From NCBI RefSeq assembly GCF_050624435.1, contig NC_134540.1, positions 22,966,001 through 23,030,000 on the forward strand: a DNA stretch of 64,000 nt. The letters are read 5' to 3'. Below, piece after piece: positions 55,501 through 64,000 of this stretch. The notes beneath the pieces were generated by a model that made no database searches, was not told the origin of the DNA, and saw only the letters and a program-made list of their open reading frames with translations. Positions within the stretch are counted from its first letter, which is position 1. Each line of letters begins with the position of its first letter. Both the position numbers and the translations under genes were made by a program. Origin of the DNA: Tenrec ecaudatus. Taxonomy: Eukaryota; Chordata; Mammalia; Afrosoricida; Tenrecidae.

Positions 55501-55881
55501 CGTGTTTTAGTAAAAAAAAATCATAGAAATGCCACTAAAAAAGGTGGATTTCACTGACTTATATTGTATACTAGGCACTGTACATACAATGATGAATAAA
55601 AAGCACACTAACAAAAAACTGTCGAGTGGGGAAAGAGAGAAAATAAATGTTTCATAAATAAGGTAAAACATTCCGTGATAACCATGTGACTAAGGGGCGT
55701 CCAGGGAAACCAGGCAGGACATTCCAGGAATGAGAACGAAAGATTCCCACAAGCTGAATAAAGAAACAAACACAAATGTGCGAAGTCTGTGAGCAACAGA
55801 GACAACTGGGATCCAGCAATCTCTACTCAACACATACTTTGAAAGTGTGTTTATGAAAATCCAGGCAAATGAAAAAAGTAC

Positions 55882-55966
55882 CTCACGATGATTTAGAAGT
55901 TGTTCCAAATCTAATGCCATTTGATTCTTCATCTGAAGTAAAGCTGACTTTTCTTTATTTAAATTG
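55882..55966 (-). CDS. PIBF1: PIBF1 antepenultimate coding exon
   Basis: An 85-bp exon on the minus strand. The acceptor is ggtttctgtttcag (ending at 55967) and the donor is CGTGAG|gtactt (55881 down). The first base completes a codon from the exon upstream. The remaining 28 codons read [15 protein letters not shown] followed by [13 protein letters not shown], with strong a/d heptad character. This agrees with the C-terminal coiled coil of PIBF1. The exon ends in phase 0 and joins directly to ELAAMKQ in the exon at 17709. The next exon toward the 5' end was not found before position 64000 and presumably lies beyond the window. Length, splice sites and phase all support a functional exon, not a pseudogene. 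Confidence 0.94.
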
Positions 55967-56441
55967 CTGAAACAGAAACCAACATATTTTAAAAAGTTAT
56001 ATTCTCCTATCTACTTCACAGTAAAAAATTCATTAAAAAATTATATTGGTACAAACTTAACAAATAGTAAATCACAAAATTGCAGGCATAAATCTGATGG
56101 TTTGAATTAAAGACATATTTATAGTCTACAAAAAGAAATAAAACCAGCTTTTGTTTTATCCTATTTAATAATGTTATTTTGTAATATATATTAATTCAAA
56201 ATAAAACAATAATGTCAATGCCACGAAGATACTTTTGTGAGAATACGTCCTTGACTATTTAGGGCATAAAATTAACCTTTTAAAGAGAAATACTTCCTTC
56301 TGATGTGTAAAAATGTGGTGAGACTTAAAGGTAAAAATAAAGTATGTATAGGTACAATAATACAACACATAAATGAGAAATCAAAACACGTTCTCTTCAA
56401 ACCTTGATGTCCTATTTTATATTTACACAGACAAAAATACA

Positions 56442-56720
56442 AGGAGCCCTGGTGGTGGAACAGGTTAAGTTTTTGACCACTAACCAAAAGGTTGGGGATT
56501 CAAATCCACCAATTGCTCAAGAGAAAGAGAGGGAAGCTGCTTCCTGTTAAGGTTTACAGCCTCAGAAGCCCTCGGGAACAGGCTATCCTGTCCTATAAGG
56601 GTTGCTATCAGGAGCCGGCTACCCTGTCCTATGAGGGATGCTATCAGGAGCAGGCTACTCTGTCCTCTAAGGGATGCTATGAGACATGGTCGGCTGAATA
56701 GCAGTGGATTGGAAATACCA
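56442..56720 (+). repeat. AfroSINE with a tandem triplication
   Basis: Clear head (ggagccctggtggtggaaca) and B box (ggattcaaatccacc). A 36-bp body unit (ggctatcctgtcctataagg...) is present three times in tandem at 56581-56616, 56617-56652 and 56653-56688, making the copy about 280 bp. Confidence 0.9.
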
Positions 56721-56862
56721 AGGATATAGTTTGGTTAGGTAAATGGGCTGTGTTTGGCTGTGCTAAGCTTGGGAAAATATATATTTTTTAATCTCCAAAT
56801 TCTTAGCACAGTCTTCAAATTCTTATTTTACATTGTGAATTTCCTTTTGGTATCATGTATTT

Positions 56863-57048
56863 AAGGAGCCCTGATAGTGCTGTGGGGTAAGAGTTGAGTT
56901 TTTAACTGCAAGGTTTTCAGTTCAAAACCCAGCAGCCACACTTTGGGAGAAAGGTAAGGTTTTGTAAAAAGACTTACACTCTGGGAAGCCCTGTATATAG
57001 CGCTGCTATGAATTAGAATCAACTCGATAGCAATGGACTTAGGGTTGC
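56863..57048 (+). repeat. AfroSINE
   Basis: ggagccctgatagtgctgtg, ttcagttcaaaacccagcag, ctgctatgaattagaatcaa, ctcgatagcaatgga. Confidence 0.87.
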
Positions 57049-57228
57049 CTGGGGGTGGATCTGTGGGTTAGGTGTTTGACTGCTAACGCCAAGATTGGGA
57101 GTTTAAACCCACGGCCACTCAGGGAGAGAAAGGTGAGGCGTATTGCTCCCGGAGGAAACATTTACTACATCTGAAACCCTCTGCAGGGTTGCTCTGGGTT
57201 GAAGACACTGGATGGCAGTGGGCTGTTT
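57049..57228 (+). repeat. AfroSINE directly after another
   Basis: tgcctgggggtggatctgtg, gactgctaacgccaagattg, gagtttaaacccacggccac, gatggcagtgggctg. No gap from the previous copy. Confidence 0.82.
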
Positions 57229-57329
57229 ATCAGTTTTTCTCATAAGAGAGGGTGGGAATGAACTATATTTTTGTTATGAAATGAACTGTAAGGGATACAT
57301 CAATATCTTATAGTATAAATTGTTGGATT

Positions 57330-57905
57330 CACTCTGATGAACAATCAATTCTAATGGAAGCAGCAGTCAAGAGATCAAACAACGCATCACATTGGGTAAA
57401 TCTGAAGCACAAGACCTCCTTGAAGTGTTGAAAAGCAAGGAAGTTACTTTGAGGGCTAAGGTGTGCCTGAAAGCCATGGTATTCTCCATTGCCTCCTATG
57501 CATGCGAAAATTGGGCACTGAACAAGGACTGAAGAAGAATCCATGCATTTCAATTACGGTGCTGGTAAAGAATACTGGAAGTACCATGAACTGCTAATGA
57601 ACACATCTGTCTTGGAAGAAGTACAGCCGGAATGCGCGTTAAGAACCAGTATGGCAAGATTTCACTTCACATACTTTGCACGTTGTCAGGAGAGAACTGT
57701 GCCCGGAAAAGGACAGCATGTTTGTTAAAGTGGAGGGGCCGTGGAAAGAGGAAGGCCCTTGAGGAGAGGGGTTGACTCAGTGGCTGCAACAGTGGGTTCA
57801 AGCTTGAGGACAACTGTAAGGACGACACGGGAGCAGGCAGTATTTTGTTCTGTTGCACATTGGGTCACTATGAGTCAGAGCCAATTCAATAGCACCTAAT
57901 GACAT
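57330..57905 (+). mobile_element. BovB/RTE LINE 3' end
   Basis: gaagcagcagtcaagagatc, gaagtgttgaaaagcaagga, ctatgcatgcgaaaattggg, ctgtcttggaagaagtacag, ttctgttgcacattgggtca, ending caatagcacctaatgaca. A continuous copy of the C-terminal quarter, with stops. Confidence 0.88.
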
Positions 57906-58724
57906 TTTATACTTTCTGGGGTTTTATTATTCAACATACACATAAATTAATTAGAACCCTTACTAAAACATGCTTCTAAAGTCACTGGGAAGAAGCTGCT
58001 CTGCTAACAGTGTAAGAAGAACTGCTTTTGTTAGGTGCCACTGAATTAGTTCCAACCCAGTGCGACCCTATGAGAAAAACAGTAACTGATCGAAACAACT
58101 CGTGATAGATTAAGACAAAATTTGGGATAGTAAAATTAATGAGGAATGTTTTGCTCCATAGGTAAAACATCTTATTTTCTTTTTAAAATAGAGATCTCTT
58201 TATTAAATCTTAACAAGACTAAGACAAGCTAGGCGGTAATGGTGTCCAAAGGATTCATGGCCACAAAGTAATTACAGAACATAGAAACCAATGCAAACTG
58301 TTACAAAACAATGGCTCAAGGTATTTCAATTCATCACTGTCTCAAGTGGGACTAGAGAAGTAGGAAGGGACCGTGATCCTAGTATGCATGCGACTATAGA
58401 TTTAAAAAGCTTGCAGGATTGGTTCTGGGGCTCTCCAACCAATTCGGTTGTATATGACTCATGACCACGTAGTTTGGTTACCTGGATTTTCATTAGAGGC
58501 ATGCCCAGGCAAGTCTTTGAGGTCATGATCACCCTTCCCTAGCTAGCTCGGTAGATCTACTTTCAAACACACTGTGTCTGAGAGCAAAGCATTGAACATT
58601 GCCTGTTTATAGTGAGAATGAACTCAACGGAGGCTGAATTTATGTTAAGAATCAAAATGGAGTTAGAGTTCCCATGGTAAACCATACATGTGTGTAAACC
58701 AATTCTTTAGAATTTAATCTGGTC
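57906..58724. other. Unassigned, includes a BovB tail scrap
   Basis: 58025-58080 is an antisense BovB/SINE tail scrap (ttgttaggtgccactgaatt). 58190-58560 may be an antisense LTR or retrocopy, since it starts at an AATAAA complement (ctttattaaa), but it is not identified. Confidence 0.35.
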
Positions 58725-58729
58725 AGATA

Positions 58730-59055
58730 AACCACTCAGGAACAGAAATGGGAGTAGCGATACCAAGAGGGTAAGGGCAAGGTAGGGAGAGGAGGGGAGG
58801 AATAATAGAAATCATGGGGGATGGGAGACAGTGGACAGTGTAAGATATGAAAATATTAATAAGTTATAATTTATCAAGGGGTCATGAGGGTGGGAAGGAG
58901 GGAGGGAGGGAAAAAAGAGGAGCTGATACCAAAGGCTCCACAGAAAGTAAATGTTTGGAAAATAATGATGGCAACACATGTACAAATATACGTGATATAA
59001 CTGATGTATGGATTGTTATAAGAGCTGTAAGAGGCCCCAATAAAATGATCTTAAA
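58730..59055 (+). mobile_element. LINE-1 3' end
   Basis: gaaatgggagtagcgatacc, gtcatgagggtgggaaggag, tgatggcaacacatgtacaa, gaggccccaataaaatgatc, A tail. Confidence 0.85.
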
Positions 59056-59119
59056 AAATGTTTACACTATAATACATTCCCTTCGCTGATCATGGGTTTT
59101 ATTAAAATTCCTCTAATCA

Positions 59120-59310
59120 AACTTAGGTTGGTGAGCTTTCTTTCCGCATGGACTCATTGATGGCTACTTTAAATGGCTGCTTACTTTAGGAAAAGTCTTT
59201 AAAATCCCAGATGCCGGGCACCATCAGAGCCCTTCACCACACTTTACTATCGATCCAAATCTTCAGTGATGGCCTTGGCATGCAAACACTGAGCATCCTT
59301 AGAGCTACTC
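59120..59310 (-). mobile_element. LINE-1 3' UTR fragment
   Basis: Antisense: aaaatcccagatgccgggca, ccatcagagcccttcaccac, ttcagtgatggcc match the region seen at 2150-2260 of the long L1 copy. Confidence 0.65.
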
Positions 59311-60184
59311 GCCCAGTGATTCTGTCTGTGCCGTAAGGTGGTAGCTTCAGTTCCTCCGTAGGATATGCACATACCCACACACCCACTTCACAGATCGCAT
59401 ATTAGATTCTTGAATAATTACATTTCAAGTAACTTCCATATAACATTTGAGAGTTCTTATAATAATAGAATCATTAAACTAGCCAAACAGCACAGATTTT
59501 AAAAATATCAGGAATGTTTTTCAATCAGAACACATGGAAAGGCTCACCGATAGAAAGCAATAAAACAGTAGGGCAATGGAGAGATAAGTATAGAAGATTC
59601 AAAGGGATGAGTCTGACTTGACCAGTTAAAACCTTGGCATTTGAATGCATGCTGGACCTGATCCAGTTTTAAACATTTTCTGTAACTTTGTTTGTTCATA
59701 GTAGGGTTTATCTCAGATGTGTAGCATCCTTGGGGCCACCACCCTTTGGAATTTGTGTTACATGTTTTTTGGTATATGAAACCTATGATTGGTGAGCCTA
59801 TAGGGACAGCTAGTAGAAAAAGGGTTTCTGGGGGAGCTGAGGGTGGGTACAGCAGTGATGGTGGTGGTGGCTCAATGTGTGTGCGTGTGTGTGAGAGTGA
59901 GAAGAGACGGTGTCAAGGAACCCAGGAAGGAAAAGAATGCTGGGGGACTGACTGTGGGAGCACCTGTACAACACTGCTTGATGGGATTGAACTGTGGGAT
60001 GACGTATGCATTGTGTGTATGTACTAACTTCTACTTTAAATAAATAAGTCAGGCAGATTGCAATGGCAAACAACCCGCAAATTAATAGAACAAATTTACT
60101 TAAAATAATGAGAAGTAAGCACAAAACAATAATTTCAATAATATTCATAGGTAAGATATGTTAAATTACTCTTTAATAGCCAAC
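59311..60184. other. Mostly unassigned intron
   Basis: 59740-60040 may be another L1 3'-end type (gcttgatgggattgaactgt, tttaaataaataag). Otherwise nothing recognised. Confidence 0.3.
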
Positions 60185-60830
60185 CCCAATTTTAATGTTT
60201 ATATTTTATTTTGTTGTTGAGAATATCCACAGCAAAAACATATATTAATTCAAGCTTCCATGTGTACAACTCAGCGGCATTGGCTATTGCCTCAGGTTGC
60301 GCAACTCTTCTTCTCTGTTGTTCTACCCCCATTAACGCGCCTTTACTGCCCTGTAAGATTTCCGTCTTTCAAGTTGCTATTGTAAACTTGATCCCATATA
60401 TAGTTCTTAAAAGAGCATAATGCCGATCATGGCAGACTTTTTTTTCACTTAGCTAAGCTAAATTATTATTTGGTTTTAAGGATAATTAAAGGGATTATAT
60501 TTGGCTTAAGGTTTAAAGATTACCTGAGGGGAAAAAAGAGAGAAAAGAAATAAAGACTACCTCAGGACAATAATTTCAGGGGTCCCTCCAATCTATGCAC
60601 CCAGAAAGTCTGGGATTGGTGACCATTTGAAATCCTATTGCATTCCCCCACCCTCTTTTGATCAGGATTCTTCTATAGACTCTCTGATAAAATTGTCCAG
60701 GAGCCTGGCACCATCCACATCTTCTGGTCTCAAGTCAAAGGAGCAGTCATTCGTGGATTAATTAGCCACATATTTCATTTCTCCTTCTTAGTCCTGACTC
60801 TTTCTTCTAGGGTTGTGGAGACCAAAGATG
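60185..60830 (-). mobile_element. LINE-1 3' region
   Basis: Antisense: gttgttgagaatatccacag, ctacccccattaacgcgcct, atatagttcttaaaagagca, aggagcctggcaccatccac. Same 3' UTR type as 35565-36290. Confidence 0.65.
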
Positions 60831-63034
60831 ACAGTTTTAAAAATAAGAGGCCATGCTTGTTTACTTCAAGGAATGACATTATGGTTTCTGGAAGAACTGG
60901 GGGATTCCAGGGATTTAAGAGGAAAGAGCCTACATATTCCCCCCTGTAAACAATTCACAGCTTCATTTAGATTCGTCCCCTGAGAATAATGACTAGTTTC
61001 CAACTGGGCCATAGACTCAGTTGTGTGGCATAAAATGCCAACACATATCACCCCGCCAACCCTCAGGTTTCTCATCTGTGGATGTTGAAAAATAATACTC
61101 AACCTAGCCACAGGGATATGTGAATTATCTAAGGAATGATCACTTAAAGTACAGAATTCATAAAACTCTCTATAAATGTATTACTAACTTAGATGAAAGA
61201 CAGGCCTTAGAGGAAAACAGTAATTAGATGCCCATAAATGTAAGCATCGCAGCAAAACAAAACACAACAAATTGGTTTGGGAGTTAGGTGCCAGAGATCC
61301 TCCTGAGCTGAAATGAACTGAGTGATACAGAAAACAGGGTGCCCTGTTGTACAGGACATGGCCAGGATCACAACCTAATCAATCCTTAGCTGGAATTATT
61401 TCAAGGGAAACTATTTTTCACAATTAAAAAGGCCCAAAACACACAAAAACCAAGTAAAACGGATTTTTCAAGGAACATGTGTGTGCTTAGATTCATTGGC
61501 AAATACAGGCATACACACAATCTATAAGTATGGAGTGACATGAAGTGCATTACCTCACCCACACAAGGACCCTCCACTACCAACAGCCTTATTAAATGAA
61601 ACGCAGTGTGGTAGGAATGGAATGCTGAGGGAATTAAACTATTTGGATGGAATAATTCCTAAGTTGTGTGTTACACATAGTATTATTTAAGTTTTTCAAG
61701 ATCAAACTACTCTATAGTTAGATTTTAAAAATCACAAGTTTGTAATTGAGAATAAACAGTGGATGGGCAAACTTACAGAGTAAGTCAGTTATTTATTGGT
61801 AAGATGAGTTTGTCATGCACTGACTGCAATCCATGGACAATATTTCCATCATTAGAATATGTGGGTATATATTTTGAAAGTCTTTTCTGAAATATTCCTA
61901 AAAGTATACTTTTAAATCATAAGGGAGACTACCTTCCACATTTGGATGTTTAACGCTATGATGACAAGTACAGCAGGGCTCTTCCAGCATGTATGTAATA
62001 ATTACACAATAGCAGGCTGGCCTTCGTAAGACACATTTCATAACCCTGGAAACTTACCTTGAAAAAGACAAAGCTTCTATGTGTGACTCATAAAGCAACC
62101 ACAAAAACAAATCTCCTTGTAAGCACATCTACCTTGAATGGTATATTACACCCATAATTGTTCAATGCCTGGTTAATTATTACTCAGAAACTCATGTTTA
62201 TGGCTCTGTTTCACCTGCAATATGAAAACATATTCCTGCTACACTGCTCCCTAACTTCCTGGATCAATATACCCAGGCTTAGCTGTAGAAGAGAGGTTGA
62301 CAACGTACGCTATTCTTCTTTAGCTCCTGGTAAAGAATCAACCAAGATATGAAAAGAGGTCAAGGCAATCTATGTTAATTTCCATGCTTCCTTCAGTTCT
62401 GAATTATAGTCTGAACACGGACGGTCTCTAGTGGTGTGGAGGAGGATAGGTAACAGTACTAACTTTGACGAATGATTATTGCTTTAACACCAGGGAAATT
62501 TAAAGTAAATAATGGCATCTCCAGTGAGAGCTTTTAGAATGTTCACAATGATTTTATTTGAGTGCAGATTTTCTCTAACCTTTGTAGACAACGAATACAG
62601 GGGAAACAGCTAAATATTTCAGTGGTGGCTGAGGTATTTAATTTTCTAACAACGTCAGAAAATTCAATTCTTTAAAAAGCTTTTAATGTGTAAGCCAGAG
62701 AAAATGCTTTCTGAGACTCACACTTAGATACTTTACAAATACTTTCACTAAGAGAAAATACATCAGGCTCAACGTGTTTTTAAAGCCTGGGCCAAGGCCA
62801 CGTTCCTCTAGGAGCCTTACTAAGGGCTTGGAAAGCAATGTCACTGGTCAGAGGAGGGGTCAGGGAACACAGGGTTGCGACCTATCCTGTCGCATCTGAC
62901 TTTTGAGAGTACTGGCCTCTTTTATGGCTTCATCATTACATCCTTTTTAAGGTAACCGGAGTACACCTACTGCCGGACTTCAAAGCCTGTAATTAAACTA
63001 CTGAAAGCGCCTTACTTTTTCATATTATAAGGTT
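60831..63034. other. 2.2 kb unassigned intron
   Basis: No repeat, exon or RNA gene recognised. Confidence 0.35.
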
Positions 63035-63452
63035 GTGGTTGCTCTTAGGTGCCCTTGAGTTGGTTCTGATGACAAAGACCTTATGGGACTGAGTAGAGTA
63101 GAACCACCTCAGAGGTTTCCTAAGCTGTAATCTCTATAGGGAAGCCCCAGTGGCACAAGAGGCTATGCGCTTGGCTGCCATCAGCAAGGTCAGCAGTGTG
63201 AAACCACCAGCCACTCCACTGCTCCCACAAGCGGTTATCGTCTGGGAAACTCACAGGGGAAGTTCTGCTCTCTCCTACAGGGTCACCATCAGTTGGCACC
63301 AACTTGATGGCTGTGAGTTGACTAGTGGTAGTACAGTCTTTACACGAGCAGTTCATCTATCAGGTCTTTTTACCCATGGAGTGACTGGTGATTTTGAACC
63401 AGGAGCCTTTCAGTTAGCAGCCAAATGCTTAACCATTGTGACATCAGGGCTT
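63035..63452 (-). repeat. AfroSINE split by another SINE
   Basis: Antisense tail at 63035-63139 (ggttgtggttgctcttaggt, gaaccacctcagaggtttcc) and antisense B box and head at 63328-63452 (ttttgaaccaggagcctttc, cattgtgacatcagggct). Confidence 0.78.
63140..63327 (+). repeat. AfroSINE inserted in an opposite SINE
   Basis: gaagccccagtggcacaaga, cagcaaggtcagcagtgtga, cagggtcaccatcagttggc, acttgatggctgtgag. Confidence 0.83.
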
Positions 63453-63774
63453 TGTTCATTTAAAAAGTAGCTGCTTCAATTTGAAGTATGATTCCATATG
63501 CTGAGAAATTCCAATTATCAATCTACTAAGATATTCTCCAATAAAATTATGCAACAAGCCAGCTGTAAACAACTCAATGATGCCTAGCAAGGAACAGCAG
63601 TTAAATAAACAATTAGCATACCTTTCATGTTATTAGTTGTTATTAGTAAGGAAGTTCTAAATTTGGCCTAATTCAACATACTTGAGGACATTTTATTAGT
63701 AATTATTAAGATAAATTTTCATTGAAAAATTAGTTGAATATATGACTCTGGAACCTGCTCATAATTGAAGAATA

Positions 63775-64000
63775 GGTAAGGCAAATTGAAGAAATGATGA
63801 AGTAAAAGAGTTGAACAGCAAATTTCAGGGGAAGCTCAAGAAGACAAAGTAAAGTATTATAAGAAAATGGACAAAGACCAGGAGTTAGAAAAACAAAAAA
63901 AGGAAGAACATCCTAGCATCTTAAACTGAAAAAACTGAAGAAAAATTCTAATTCTGAATTGCAATACGGAGTCTATGAGCAAAATATTGAATGGTGCATG
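63775..64000 (+). mobile_element. BovB/RTE ORF fragment running off the window
   Basis: gaagaaatgatgaagtaaaa, agacaaagtaaagtattata, caaaggaagaacatcc-like text matches the linker region of BovB between endonuclease and reverse transcriptase. It is the same region as the complement of 10880-11060. Frameshifted; not a gene. Confidence 0.75.

Larger units (their letters stand above)
17710..55881 (-). other. PIBF1: PIBF1 penultimate intron (38.2 kb)
   Basis: Bounded by donor gtactt at 55881 and acceptor tgccaacag at 17710 on the minus strand. No open exon with good splice sites was recognised inside it. It holds most of the mobile elements in the window. Confidence 0.9.
55967..64000 (-). other. 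PIBF1: PIBF1 intron upstream of the 85-bp exon (partial)
   Basis: Begins at acceptor gtttctgtttcag (minus) and continues past the window end. No further PIBF1 exon found to 64000. Confidence 0.8.

Noticed and set aside
56581..56688. Three 36-bp direct repeats considered as a CRISPR-like array
   Set aside because: Units are adjacent without spacers and are part of a SINE body.
63775..64000. Lys/Glu-rich coding-like text at the window end, at first taken for a PIBF1-like coiled-coil exon or processed pseudogene
   Set aside because: It is on plus, frameshifted, and matches the BovB linker region that is also present in antisense at 10880-11060.

Overview
This is nuclear DNA from a placental mammal of the Afrotheria, most likely a tenrec (Echinops-like). 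It is AT-rich, has long introns and is crowded with retrotransposons. Three things point to the species: about 30 tRNA-derived AfroSINE copies (heads like ggagccctggtgg, B box like gttcgaact); L1 and BovB/RTE copies of the kind seen in elephant, hyrax and tenrec; and a 480-bp SPIN hAT transposon, which among afrotherians is known to me from tenrecs. The species call is inference.

The only gene I can support is PIBF1 on the minus strand (progesterone-induced blocking factor 1, a centrosome and centriolar-satellite coiled-coil protein). Its last three coding exons lie at 55966-55882, 17709-17536 and 924-874. They are separated by introns of 38.2 kb and 16.6 kb, all splice sites are GT-AG, and the reading phases join. 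The gene runs in from beyond position 64000 and ends near position 560-720. Everything between the exons is intron.

Layout: 1-560 is PIBF1 3' flank with one SINE. 925-17535 is the last intron; it holds a long antisense L1 (1451-3297), a Tigger remnant, an L2, a nested antisense BovB (10010-12233), a second BovB (13078-13900), a (GA)n tract, an old L1 with a younger L1 inside it, and a small L1 with perfect 15-bp target-site duplications. 17710-55881 is the penultimate intron; it holds a GA/TGGTGG minisatellite, a BovB 5' end, tail-to-tail L1s, a run of antisense SINEs, L1 ORF2 remnants, an L1 inserted inside another L1 (44045-48292), a pair of abutting hAT transposons (48706-49429), and a 2-kb BovB broken by an LTR and a SINE. 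55967-64000 is intron upstream of the 85-bp exon, with a SINE carrying a tandem triplication, BovB pieces and L1 tails.

I found no RNA gene, CRISPR array, operon or previously undescribed molecular system. The unusual material is transposon archaeology: nested insertions with readable target-site duplications, horizontally transferred hAT and BovB elements, a repeated LTR-like family with 5-bp duplications, and small palindromic mariner-like elements. Repeat family names come from remembered consensus features, not from a database search, and repeat edges are good to about 10-30 bp unless a duplication fixes them.
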